Part shown: positions 34,930 to 43,543 of the stretch, in pieces
How positions within the stretch are numbered: position 1 is the first letter of the stretch
Layout of the letters: each line of letters opens with the position of its first letter
Assembly: GCA_017460915.1 (NCBI GenBank)
Contig: JAFUAA010000049.1
Location: 82,547 to 146,546, forward strand
Reading direction: 5' to 3'
Length of the DNA stretch: 64,000 bases
From: Bacteroidales bacterium
Lineage (GTDB): Bacteria; Bacteroidota; Bacteroidia; Bacteroidales; F082
Translations under genes and position numbers: made by a program
The notes under the pieces: model-generated
What the model was told of the DNA's origin: nothing
The model's input: only the letters and a program-made list of their open reading frames with translations
The model's database searches: none

Positions 34930-35787
34930 ATGATTGGATTTAATCTACAAAAGGCCAAACGCCATTTCGTCGAGATGCTTTCAGCGACCTTCCCACAACG
35001 CGAGGCGGATCAGCTGATGCGCATCTTGCTCGAAGACCTGTTCGGCATCGACCTGAAAAGGCAACTGATGGATCCGGAGTTGCGCATCGAGGAAATCCTG
35101 TATGCGCAACTGAAAACCGCCGTTGAGCGTCTGCTGGCGGGCGAGCCAGTGCAGTATGTGACGGGCGTGGTGCATTTCGGCGACCTATTAATAAAGGTGT
35201 CGCCCTCGGTGCTCATTCCCCGCCCCGAGACCGAAGAGATGGTACAGCGCATTTGCGCGGCCTTGCCTAAGGGAAGGCCCATCCGCATTTGGGACATTGG
35301 TACAGGCTCAGGCTGCATCGCCATCGCCTTGGCGAAGCATTTCGCTGAGGCCGAAGTTTTTGCCTTCGATGTGTCGGAGGCGGCCTTGGCCACGGCAAGG
35401 GAAAACGCCGAGCGCAATGCCGCCAAGGTGCATTTCGTCCTCGATGATGTGTTGCACCCGCAGTCCGAGATATTTTTCCAGCCTGTCGATTTGGTGGTGA
35501 GCAACCCGCCCTACGTTTGCGACAGCGAGCGCGTAGCGATGGAACCCAATGTCCTTGATTGGGAACCGCAGAACGCCCTGTTCGTTCCCGATGAAGATCC
35601 GCTGCTGTTTTACCGCCAAATCCTGACTTTGGCCAAAAACCAACTGACGCCCAAAGGCCAAGTCTGGTTCGAAATCAACGAAAGAATGGGGGAAGAGATG
35701 TTGCTTTTGTGCTGCGAAATGGGATTTGAAGCGGTAAATATCAAAGATTATGCAGAAAAAAATCGATTTTGTGTTGTGAGTAAATAA
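34930..35787 (+). CDS. prmC: Release factor glutamine methyltransferase
   Basis: A 285-residue SAM-dependent enzyme that methylates the glutamine of the GGQ loop of RF1 and RF2. The N-terminal helical domain binds the release factor. The SAM site is IWDIGTGSGCIAIALAKHF, and the catalytic NPPY motif appears as VVSNPPYVCDSE. RPETEEM, a further family motif, precedes the SAM site. The length is normal. A stand-alone gene with its own promoter, divergent from the DUF4160 gene. Confidence 0.96.
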   Translation: MIGFNLQKAKRHFVEMLSATFPQREADQLMRILLEDLFGIDLKRQLMDPELRIEEILYAQLKTAVERLLAGEPVQYVTGVVHFGDLLIKVSPSVLIPRPETEEMVQRICAALPKGRPIRIWDIGTGSGCIAIALAKHFAEAEVFAFDVSEAALATARENAERNAAKVHFVLDDVLHPQSEIFFQPVDLVVSNPPYVCDSERVAMEPNVLDWEPQNALFVPDEDPLLFYRQILTLAKNQLTPKGQVWFEINERMGEEMLLLCCEMGFEAVNIKDYAEKNRFCVVSK

Positions 35788-35793
35788 AATGTT

Positions 35794-35801
35794 TATATTT
35801 G
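35794..35801 (+). promoter_or_regulatory. TAnnTTTG -7 box for the 35829 gene
   Basis: TATATTTG, 27 nt before the ATG at 35829. Confidence 0.5.
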
Positions 35802-35828
35802 CAATCTAATACAAAACCATATGATGAT

Positions 35829-36519
35829 ATGAATACGAATAATATACGCCGTTATTTGTTGTTGCTCGCAGCGTTATTTCCTATCGCACTTAAAGCGCAA
35901 AGTGTAGAAAAACTGATTGATACTGCCTGCCTCAAGAAAATTTATGCAAGATTTGATAGTTTTGTTGAATCTGTAGATAGTTTGCGTGAAAGGAAAGAAA
36001 GCTTAAATGTTTATGTCATCTACCATACTCATCTTAAAGACAACGACATCGAGGAGTCGAGAATTACACCGAAGTATTATCTGAGTGGTGGCATTTCTTG
36101 AAGATTTATATGAATTGCAAAACCTTCAAAAGAATTCATATCAGCTATGGACTGGGCACTATTTTGTTCCAGAACACATCATAGTATACGAAAGCGAAAA
36201 CGACATGGTATACCGCTATTATTCAGAAAGTAATCTTTTGGAGAGATACTATTATGATGATGAAAACCTTTATCATTACATTGCCAAATTATACAAAAAT
36301 GGGCAGATAGACTGCGCATTTTTTTATCCTTCGGTGATAGATAAGCCTACGGTGTATCAAGGGCATTATTCACAACTCATGTACTTGCTATTTGCCGTGA
36401 AAAACGGAGAGTTCTATGCCATTAGAGACGGGAAAGGAGAGATAGAAGCCCCTGCCCTGTATAGTTTGAAAGATTATATTGATTGCTGCTGGGATGAAAT
36501 GACAGGGAAAGATAGATGA
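35829..36519 (+). pseudogene. Exported hypothetical protein split by a frameshift
   Basis: The first part (35829 to 36101) has a signal peptide (residues 1-22, ending LKAQ) and a polar segment ending KYYLSGG. The second part, in another frame from about 36085, continues AFLEDLYELQNLQKN to 36519. Removing one G in AGTGGTGG near 36080 joins them into KYYLSVAFLEDLYELQ, a single protein of about 229 residues. I do not recognise the family. AT-rich codon use suggests an accessory gene. Confidence 0.6.
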
Positions 36520-36626
36520 TGATGTCTTTTTTTTGGCAATTAAAATTAGAGCGATGTGGGGATGACAGATTGGCTAAGTAGGCGGTGTGAACCCATGCCG
36601 AAGAAAGCCGTTGCAAACAAAAGGTG

Positions 36627-37952
36627 TTATAAGAAAGGTGTGAAATACGCTGGCAAACAAATGGTTACGCCGTCCTTTTGGTAATCTTTGGTGTAAATCA
36701 AGTATCTGTCGCTAATACGAGAAGCATATTTCGCGCAAAAACTGTCTAACGATTTATGGGATTTGTAGCCAGATGACTTCACTTCTATGGGGCACAACTT
36801 GTTTCCTCTCGACAATAGAAAATCGATTTCATAATTGTGGTTATTGTCGGTTGGGAAAGTGTGGTAAAACAACTCGTCGCCAGCTGTGCGTAGCATTTGG
36901 GCAACCAGATTCTCATATACATACCCGAGATTGGCTTCCAGCTTGTCGCTCAACAATTTGCTGTATATCACATTCTCCGTAAACACTTTGTCACGAAAAG
37001 CAAGCGTGACAAAAAGGCCCGTGTCGGCGAGATACATGTTGTAACGGTATATATTTTTCGTCATTGGAAGCCCCACATTTGGGTCATTGGTATGATAGGC
37101 GAGTAGGATGGTGTGGCTGTCGGCCATATCAGCCACCACGCTTGCCACGCGTTGGGCATCTTGGTTTTCCAAAACGCTCGAAATTTGGTAACGCCCAGCA
37201 TTGTTGGTCAGTTGCCTGGGAATGGCTGCGAATAATTGTGAAGCCCTGCCTGTCGAATCAATCTTGTTGAAATCGTTGTCATAGAGTTCAAGGATTTCAC
37301 GTTTTTTGTTGTCAACTTTTTGCAAATTGTTGGTGTCCAGATAAGTCTCAACGGACTGGGGCATACCGCCAATCAGCATATACAACCGTAAATCACGCAT
37401 CATTTTTCTGTGCGATGATTCTAGAGGGTGTTTCAATTCCCAAAACTGCCGAAGCACAGCAGGGGTGGCTTCGTTGCCCAACGCCCAATAAAATTCTTCC
37501 AAATCCATAGGGTACAAGGTCAGACTTGTCTCTTCGCTTGGTATCACAATGCCTTGCACATTCTTTTTGATGCTTAAAAGAGAACCCGTTTCGATGTAGT
37601 CATATCTTCCATCCTTTACCAAATGCTTGATGGCTTGTCGTGCAAGTGGTTGCAGTTGCACCTCGTCAAATATGATGACAGATTTGCGTTCGATCAGATT
37701 GACACCCGTTTCCAGTTGTAGGTGCATGAAGAAGAAATTCAGGTCGCTCATGTCATCAAACAAGGCATTGATTTTTTTCGAGGCTTTTGAAAAATCAATC
37801 AGAATGTATGTCTCATACTCGTTTTTAGCAAATTCCTCCACCAATGTGGATTTTCCCACTCGTCTTGCACCTTTTATCAATAAAGATGCCGAACCTTCAT
37901 AGGATTGCTTCCATTGTAACATTCTTTCGTAGAGTTTTCTCTTGAATATCAT
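36627..37952 (-). CDS. AAA ATPase with DUF4143 nuclease-like C-terminus, ATPase 2
   Basis: A 441-residue protein of the same family as the gene at 13462. Walker A is KGARRVGKSTLVEEF, Walker B is VIIFDEVQL. The C-terminal part carries YEIDFLLSRGNKLCPIEVKSS, the same D-(E)xK arrangement. The N-terminal half is only moderately similar to ATPase 1, so this is not a recent duplicate. Upstream lie 33-bp tandem repeats (38005-38078); unlike the other two ATPases there is no matching repeat after the stop. Confidence 0.88.
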   Translation of the reverse strand: MIFKRKLYERMLQWKQSYEGSASLLIKGARRVGKSTLVEEFAKNEYETYILIDFSKASKKINALFDDMSDLNFFFMHLQLETGVNLIERKSVIIFDEVQLQPLARQAIKHLVKDGRYDYIETGSLLSIKKNVQGIVIPSEETSLTLYPMDLEEFYWALGNEATPAVLRQFWELKHPLESSHRKMMRDLRLYMLIGGMPQSVETYLDTNNLQKVDNKKREILELYDNDFNKIDSTGRASQLFAAIPRQLTNNAGRYQISSVLENQDAQRVASVVADMADSHTILLAYHTNDPNVGLPMTKNIYRYNMYLADTGLFVTLAFRDKVFTENVIYSKLLSDKLEANLGYVYENLVAQMLRTAGDELFYHTFPTDNNHNYEIDFLLSRGNKLCPIEVKSSGYKSHKSLDSFCAKYASRISDRYLIYTKDYQKDGVTICLPAYFTPFL

Positions 37953-37979
37953 AGCCTTTGATGTTTAACAAAATCGATG

Positions 37980-37987
37980 CAAAGATA
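37980..37987 (-). promoter_or_regulatory. TAnnTTTG -7 box for ATPase 2
   Basis: TATCTTTG on the minus strand, 27 nt before the ATG. The tandem repeats begin about 18 nt further upstream. Confidence 0.6.
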
Positions 37988-38004
37988 CTGAAATAATTGT
38001 TTTA

Positions 38005-38078
38005 GCAAAATGTTTTTCCCGAAATATGCGTAAAATCGCAAAATGTTTTCTTTGAAATATGCGTAAAATCGCAAAATG
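38005..38078. repeat. 33-bp tandem repeat upstream of ATPase 2
   Basis: GCAAAATGTTT starts at 38005, 38038 and 38071, exactly 33 bp apart, and GAAATATGCGTAAAATCGCA starts at 38021 and 38054. There are about two and a quarter units. Confidence 0.85.
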
Positions 38079-38123
38079 TTTCAATTTTCTTCGGGGAAAC
38101 AATCATTCGCCAAGGAAATTCCC

Positions 38124-38131
38124 TATTTTTG
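38124..38131 (+). promoter_or_regulatory. TAnnTTTG -7 box for rnpB
   Basis: TATTTTTG ending 6 nt before the first base of the RNase P RNA, the spacing expected for a -7 box. Confidence 0.7.
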
Positions 38132-38137
38132 CACCGC

Positions 38138-38526
38138 GATTCAGGCAGACTGTCGCGGGTCGGGAAAGCCGGCGCGAGGAAAGTCGGGACAGCACAGAGC
38201 ACCATACTTCTTAACAGGAAGGTGCCCGAAAGGGCAACAGCAAGTGCCACAGAAACATACCGCCCTGAGCCCTGAGTTTGTCGAAGGGTCAAGGGGTAAG
38301 GGTGAAAACGCGAGGTAAGAGCTCACGCGACGGGTGGCGACATTCCGCCGAGGTAAACCTTATGGGCTGCAAGTCCAAGTATAGAGACACTGAAGCCTTC
38401 GGGCTTCGAGAGGGCTGCTCGTCCGTCGTCTCAGGGTAGGGCGCTTGAGCCTGCGGGCGACCGCAGGCCTAGAGAAATGACAGTCGCCCCGCAAGGGGAA
38501 CAGAATCCCGCTTATTCGCCTGAGTC
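38138..38526 (+). ncRNA. rnpB: RNase P RNA, bacterial type A
   Basis: The catalytic RNA that removes 5' leaders from pre-tRNA, about 389 nt. P1 is formed by GATTCAGGC at 38138 and GCCTGAGTC at 38518-38526. Conserved blocks are in order: GAGGAAAGTCGGGAC, ACAGAAACATACCGCC, GGTAAGGGTGAAA, GAGGTAAGAGCTCAC and the late GGGGAACAGAATCCCGCTTA. The P12 stem after ACCGCC is made of a dispersed-repeat word (38270-38288). Promoter and terminator both fit these ends. Confidence 0.96.
38270..38288. repeat. CCTGAGYTTGTCGAAGG word inside rnpB
   Basis: CCCTGAGTTTGTCGAAGGG, differing in one of its first 18 positions from the word at 24081-24098. It occupies the P12 position of the RNase P RNA and is flanked by complementary bases that extend the stem. 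Confidence 0.75.
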
Positions 38527-38533
38527 ACACTTT

Positions 38534-38560
38534 AGGAGGTTCCTCTCGGAACCTCTTTTT
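38534..38560 (+). terminator. Intrinsic terminator after rnpB
   Basis: Stem GAGGTTCC/GGAACCTC followed by five T, starting 8 nt after the end of the RNA. Confidence 0.85.
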
Positions 38561-38717
38561 ATTAGAGGACGTTTTTTGTATGAGGAGGGTATGCTTCGCA
38601 TAGAAATCCGAAGGAAATCGATTTCGAAATCATTTAAAATCAGACTATTATTGAGAGACATTTGCGGGTTTTTGATAGATTTCTCGCGAAACGGTCCTGT
38701 CGGTTTGAAAATTGCCG

Positions 38718-38725
38718 TATCTTTG
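38718..38725 (+). promoter_or_regulatory. TAnnTTTG -7 box for the cobalamin riboswitch transcript
   Basis: TATCTTTG. A start about 7 nt later coincides with the 5' edge of the riboswitch. The 38563-38717 interval before it holds nothing I can identify. Confidence 0.65.
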
Positions 38726-38732
38726 CAACCGT

Positions 38733-38882
38733 TTTGGTTAAGGGAATGCCGTGCAAATCGGCAACAGTGCCCGCTGCTGTAAGCCCGCGTAAGGTCTGCC
38801 AAACCAAGCCACTGTCCAGGCTCATCCGGATGGGAAGGCGGCAGACTCGGGCGAGTCAGAAGACCTGCCAAACAGGGTAATT
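38733..38882 (+). promoter_or_regulatory. Cobalamin riboswitch upstream of the surface protein
   Basis: Conserved blocks in order: AAGGGAATGCCGTGCAAATC, ACAGTGCCCGCTGCTGTAA, AAGCCACTGTCC, GGGAAGGCGGCAGA and the B12 box AGTCAGAAGACCTGCC (38854-38869). This is the full adenosylcobalamin/cobalamin aptamer. About 105 nt separate it from the ATG at 38988 and contain a GCTTAAGC hairpin that could serve as expression platform. Such switches normally turn genes off when B12 is plentiful. Confidence 0.93.
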
Positions 38883-38987
38883 CATTGCAAGCCTTCGGGA
38901 ACAAGGGCGACGCTTAAGCGCGGCAATTACGCATCGTTTCTTGCGACGGTTTTGCAGTATTGGTAAATTTTTAATAATCAGCAAGTT

Positions 38988-41900
38988 ATGCAAAAAACAC
39001 TTCTTTTGTTCCTGTCGCTGCTTTCGGCGACTGCTGCAAGTGCGCAACTGTCAGGCACTTACATCATCAACTCCGATGCTTCACAAAATCCCGACTTCAC
39101 TTCGCTCAGTGCGGCGGCATCGGCGCTCTCAGCTGGCGTTTCGGGCCAAGTCGTCTTCGAGGTGGCTCCTGGCACCTACGAGGAGTATGTCACCCTTAAC
39201 AACATCAGTGGCACCAGCGAAACCAACCGCGTCATTTTCAGAGGAATGGGTGCCGACAACCAGCAAGTTGTGGTGACCAGCAACGCGGGCTACACGACCA
39301 ACGTCACCCTCACTCTCGATGGCCCCGATTACGTGACCTTCGAGAACATGACCTTGGCTTCCACGTCGGAAAACAGAGCCCGTGTGGCGGTGCTTCGCGG
39401 CGGCCTCACCAACGATCGTTTCCAAAACGTGCGTTTTGTGGGTTGCTTGTCGGACGCCAGCAACACCGACAACGACAAGAACCTCGTGGAACGCATCAGC
39501 GGCGGCTGGATGGACACCGACAACGCATTCGTGGACTGCGAGTTCGTCAACGGTTTCATCGGCTTGTATTACCAAGGCCAAAGCATGGCGCAATACAACG
39601 ACGGCCTGCTGGTGGAAAACTGCACCTTCACCAACCAATGCAGCAAGAGCATCTACGCCACCTTCACCGATCACCTGACGCTGAGAGGCAACATCATCGA
39701 CAACGACACCCACACCGACTACAACGCCATCGATGTGTTCCGCTGCCGCTATAACTGCCTCATCGAGAACAATGTGATGACCGTGAACCACCCGACGAAA
39801 TACGCGACGGTGATGAAAATCCGTCCTTGCACGGGCTCAGCTGCCGAGCCGATTATCATCCGCAACAACATCGTCAACCTGCAAACGGGAGCCACCTCGA
39901 ATTGGTGCTATTCCTTCGACAATGCCGATTGCGACTACATCTATTTTGCCCACAACACGGCCAAATGCAGCGGATCGGGCTCGGGCGGCAACCTCTTTGT
40001 GCAAAAGGATTGGGAACATTTTTATGCCTATAACAACTTGTTCGTCAACGAAACGAGCGGCTATGTTTTCCGCTTCAACAATGCTTCGGCCAATCGTTTT
40101 TGCGACTACAATCGCGTTTCGTTCGTCGGTAACAATGTAGGCATTTATGCGGGAACCGATTGTGCCGCTTTGAGTGATTGGACGACGGCTACGGGTTTCG
40201 ACACCCATTCTGCCACCTGCACGCCCGAGTTTGTTGGCAACAATGACTTGCACATCACCAGTGCCAACGGTCTCACCGTGGCGCATCCTTTGGATTATGT
40301 GACGACCGACATCGATGGCGAGGAACGCTCCAATACGCCTTGCGCCGGTGCTGATGAGTACGAGAGCGGTGCCAATCTGCCGCCCGTCGTGGTTAATCCC
40401 ATCAGCAACATTGTCTTTGAGACGTTTCCTGATAGCCAAACGGTTGATTTGACCAACACTTTCGACGACCCCGACGATCCGAATGAGAACATCGTTATTA
40501 CTGTGGCTTCCAACAGCAACCCGTCATTGGTTGGCACGACCTTGAACAATCGCACTTTGCAGGTGCAACGCCTGCTTGCCACGGGCGGCTTGGCGACCGT
40601 CATCTTGCAGGCCACCAGCAATGGTCAGTCGGTGCAGACTTCGTTCACGGTGGAATGCGTCGCCGAGGACTTGCCGCCAGTTGTCGTCAGTCCGTTGGCT
40701 CCCATCAATTTCAACAATTATCCACAATCGTTCTCTTTCGACATCAGTGAATGCTTCAATGACCCCGACAACAACAATTGGATGATGGAGTACAGCGTGC
40801 AGACATGTCCGAGCGAGATTTCGGCCTCGATTGATGAGAATGATATGCTTCAGATGAGCCGTACTACTCCTAATGCGTTCACCAACAAAGTTTTAGTGAT
40901 TCGTGCTACGAGCAATGGCAAATATGCGGATATGAATGTCAGCGTGTCGGGCGTGGAGGTTGCTGTCAACGTGGATATTGCTCATTTCGAGGATGTTGAA
41001 GTAGGCTCCAACGGCTATTGGCAGCCGCAGGAAGGCAACAACGAGATGCTGAGTGGCGGCTGGGTCTTTACCAATTATTATTCTGAGTATTTCTGGGGCG
41101 GATTCACGACTTCCAACCATACCGACTTGAACCAAACAGGCTTGGGTGCGCAGTACACTGCTGTAACGGGTGTTGGTTATGACGGCTCTTCACAATATGC
41201 CGTGGCGTATACCTACGGTGCCCAGACTGAGGTCTATGCCGCTGACGGTGAGTCGCATACCGTGACGGGTTGTTATGTCACCAACAACTTGTGGGCCTAC
41301 CAAAACATGTTGGAAGGCGATTATTCCGTGACGCCTTTTGGTGGGACGAATGGTACCGATCCCGACTGGTTTAAACTGACAGCCACGGGTAAGAACGCCA
41401 ACGGCCAAACGGTCGGCACATTGGATTTCTATCTCGCCGACTATCGCTTCTCTAATCCAGAGGACGACTACATCATCGACACTTGGGAATGGTTCGACCT
41501 CAGCCCGTTGGGTGAGGTGGCCAGCATTTCTTTCGGCCTCGAATCCACGAAACAGAACTATGGCGGCATGATTACGCCGGCGTATTTCTGCATGGATGAC
41601 TTCAATGGTGGGGCATCTGTCGATTTGCCACCTTATGTTGTCAATCCGGTGCAAGATGTTGTCTTCAATACATTCCCGCAAACTCTGCAAGTTAATCTTG
41701 AAGGTGTGGTCACCGACCCCGACGATCCCGATGAGAACATCGCTTACAGTATCGTTTCCAACTCCAATACCAATGCTTTGACGGCTACGATGGATGGAAG
41801 AATTCTGGTGTTGACTCGCCAAAACCACAATCAGGCCACGGCCAATGTCGTGATGCGGGCCACCAGCGATGGGCAATCGGTCGACTTCAATGTCCACGTG

Positions 41901-42761
41901 GTGATGAATGCGGCAACCGACCTGCCCCCGTATGTCCTCAATCCTGTTGACGATGTGGTGTTTGAGCAGTATCCGCAAACGATTCATGTCGATTTGGATG
42001 GCGTGGTCACCGACCCTGACGACCCCGATGAAAGTATCGTTTACAGTGTACTCTCCAATTCCAATACGACCGCTTTGGTGGCGCAAGTCAATGGTACGGA
42101 TATGATTCTCGGTCGCTTGACGGGCGATGAAGCAACAGCCGACCTTGTGATGCGTGCCACGAGCAATGGCCAGCATGTCGATTTCAACGTGCACGTCATC
42201 ATGATTCGTGTGACCGACCAGTCGCCCTATGTCGTGAACCCGATTCCCGATGTGATTATGGACGAATTTCCCAAAATGGTTCAAATCGACCTAAATAGCG
42301 TGGTCACTGACGACGACGACCCTGACGAACTGATCGAATACAGCCTCCTTTCCAATTCCAATGAAGCCTACCTTTCAGCGACTTTGGGAAATAAAATATT
42401 GATCTTGAATCGTTTGCAGAACGAAGAGGACGAGATAACTCTCGTCATTCGTGCCACTAGCAACGGGCTTTATGTCGATTTCGAGGTGCATGTTGTTTTG
42501 GTTATTGTGGAGGGTGTTGAGGAAGCTCAGGCCTATGTCAGCGCATATCCCAATCCGACCCAGAGTCAATTGGCGCTCAGTGTTGCAGGAGCTAATGGCT
42601 TCGAATATGTGGTTTACAATGTGGTAGGACAGGAAGTGATTAGAGGAACAGCTCACGGTCAGGAGACGCACCTCAGCTTGGGCAATCAGCCCAAGGGAAT
42701 GTATGTGATTACCATTTTCAGTGAAGGCAACCGCCTGATGCAGAAGGTGATGGTTTATTGA
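38988..42761 (+). CDS. Large T9SS-exported surface protein: beta-helix, cadherin-like repeats, sorting domain
   Basis: A 1257-residue protein. A signal peptide (residues 1-20, ending ASAQ) is followed by a right-handed beta-helix region to about residue 460 (repeated short strands such as LLVENCTFTNQCSKS and NNIVNLQTG), as in pectate-lyase-like proteins. Five repeats of about 95-105 residues then follow, beginning LPP(Y/V)VV(N/S)P and containing VTDPDDPDENI, with an Ig/cadherin-like pattern. One is interrupted by a beta-sandwich-like insert (residues 660-880). The last 80 residues (SAYPNPTQSQL to GMYVITI) form a type A T9SS sorting domain. It is likely an adhesin or glycan-binding protein. 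Placement under a cobalamin riboswitch is unexpected. Confidence 0.85.
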   Translation: MQKTLLLFLSLLSATAASAQLSGTYIINSDASQNPDFTSLSAAASALSAGVSGQVVFEVAPGTYEEYVTLNNISGTSETNRVIFRGMGADNQQVVVTSNAGYTTNVTLTLDGPDYVTFENMTLASTSENRARVAVLRGGLTNDRFQNVRFVGCLSDASNTDNDKNLVERISGGWMDTDNAFVDCEFVNGFIGLYYQGQSMAQYNDGLLVENCTFTNQCSKSIYATFTDHLTLRGNIIDNDTHTDYNAIDVFRCRYNCLIENNVMTVNHPTKYATVMKIRPCTGSAAEPIIIRNNIVNLQTGATSNWCYSFDNADCDYIYFAHNTAKCSGSGSGGNLFVQKDWEHFYAYNNLFVNETSGYVFRFNNASANRFCDYNRVSFVGNNVGIYAGTDCAALSDWTTATGFDTHSATCTPEFVGNNDLHITSANGLTVAHPLDYVTTDIDGEERSNTPCAGADEYESGANLPPVVVNPISNIVFETFPDSQTVDLTNTFDDPDDPNENIVITVASNSNPSLVGTTLNNRTLQVQRLLATGGLATVILQATSNGQSVQTSFTVECVAEDLPPVVVSPLAPINFNNYPQSFSFDISECFNDPDNNNWMMEYSVQTCPSEISASIDENDMLQMSRTTPNAFTNKVLVIRATSNGKYADMNVSVSGVEVAVNVDIAHFEDVEVGSNGYWQPQEGNNEMLSGGWVFTNYYSEYFWGGFTTSNHTDLNQTGLGAQYTAVTGVGYDGSSQYAVAYTYGAQTEVYAADGESHTVTGCYVTNNLWAYQNMLEGDYSVTPFGGTNGTDPDWFKLTATGKNANGQTVGTLDFYLADYRFSNPEDDYIIDTWEWFDLSPLGEVASISFGLESTKQNYGGMITPAYFCMDDFNGGASVDLPPYVVNPVQDVVFNTFPQTLQVNLEGVVTDPDDPDENIAYSIVSNSNTNALTATMDGRILVLTRQNHNQATANVVMRATSDGQSVDFNVHVVMNAATDLPPYVLNPVDDVVFEQYPQTIHVDLDGVVTDPDDPDESIVYSVLSNSNTTALVAQVNGTDMILGRLTGDEATADLVMRATSNGQHVDFNVHVIMIRVTDQSPYVVNPIPDVIMDEFPKMVQIDLNSVVTDDDDPDELIEYSLLSNSNEAYLSATLGNKILILNRLQNEEDEITLVIRATSNGLYVDFEVHVVLVIVEGVEEAQAYVSAYPNPTQSQLALSVAGANGFEYVVYNVVGQEVIRGTAHGQETHLSLGNQPKGMYVITIFSEGNRLMQKVMVY

Positions 42762-42786
42762 TATAGAGCAAGGTTATTTAAGGTGA

Positions 42787-42817
42787 GAGAAGGCAATCCG
42801 CATCGGGTTGCCTTCTC
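42787..42817. terminator. Hairpin between converging genes
   Basis: Stem GAGAAGGCAA/TTGCCTTCTC between the surface protein and marC. No strong T run on either side, so termination is likely but not certain. Confidence 0.5.
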
Positions 42818-42819
42818 CG

Positions 42820-43416
42820 TTATTTCGGGACGCTGGCAATAATCACCGAAATATTGTTGACGAACATGTTCACGGCAATGGCCAACAAAATGACGCCGAA
42901 GAACTTGCGCAAAATGAAAATCAGGTTTTCGCCCATCAGTTTTTGGATTCTGTCGAGTTGACTGATGACGATGTAGTCCATAAGAATGTTGAGAATCAAT
43001 CCGATAAGGATGTTGACGATGGCGTAGTCGGCGCGCAACGAAAGCAGGGCGGTCAGGGCACCAGGACCGGCAATCAACGGGAAGGCGATGGGGACGATGC
43101 TGGCACCGCTTTTGCCGCCTTCGTTCTTGATGATTTCGCGCCCCAAAATCATCTCAATGGCGAGGATGAACAGCACGAACGAGCCCGCCACGGCAAACGA
43201 AGCCACATCGATGCCGAACAGTTTCAGCAGGGCATCGCCCGCGAAGAAGAAAGCCAAAAACAGCCCCAAAGCCGTCAGGCAGGCTTGCCCCGCCTTGATG
43301 GTTTTGTTTTGCTCTTTCATGCTCACGAAGATCGGGATCGACCCGAAAATGTCGATGATGGCCGCCATCACGATGAACGAGCTGAAGATTTCGACGAAGT
43401 TGATGTCTTTTATCAT
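42820..43416 (-). CDS. MarC-family integral membrane protein
   Basis: A 198-residue protein with six hydrophobic helices and the family motifs FGSIPIFVSM and PIAFPLIAGPGALTALL. Once linked to multiple antibiotic resistance, MarC proteins have no proven transport substrate. It lies downstream of the CoA-transferase on the same strand, separated by the 89-nt repeat. Confidence 0.92.
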   Translation of the reverse strand: MIKDINFVEIFSSFIVMAAIIDIFGSIPIFVSMKEQNKTIKAGQACLTALGLFLAFFFAGDALLKLFGIDVASFAVAGSFVLFILAIEMILGREIIKNEGGKSGASIVPIAFPLIAGPGALTALLSLRADYAIVNILIGLILNILMDYIVISQLDRIQKLMGENLIFILRKFFGVILLAIAVNMFVNNISVIIASVPK

Positions 43417-43443
43417 GGTTGTTGTGCTTTTTTAAGCCTTAAC

Positions 43444-43532
43444 CGTCATTGCGGGCTTGCCCTGCAATCTCATGAGCGAAAGGGTACCGTCTTCGTGCTC
43501 AGGAGATGGCGGATGTTCCTCCGCCATGACGG
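43444..43532. repeat. 89-nt dispersed palindromic repeat, copy 2
   Basis: Begins CGTCATTGCGGGCTTG and ends GGATGTTCCTCCGCCATGACGG. Same length and the same terminal blocks as copy 1 at 5874-5962, with a diverged centre. Confidence 0.75.
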
Positions 43533-43543
43533 TAAAGGCGTTA

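Noticed and set aside
38002-38318. Frames of 80-96 codons on both strands over the tandem repeats and rnpB
   Set aside because: They overlap the 33-bp array and the RNase P RNA. Repeated peptides such as FCDFTHIS come from the DNA repeat.
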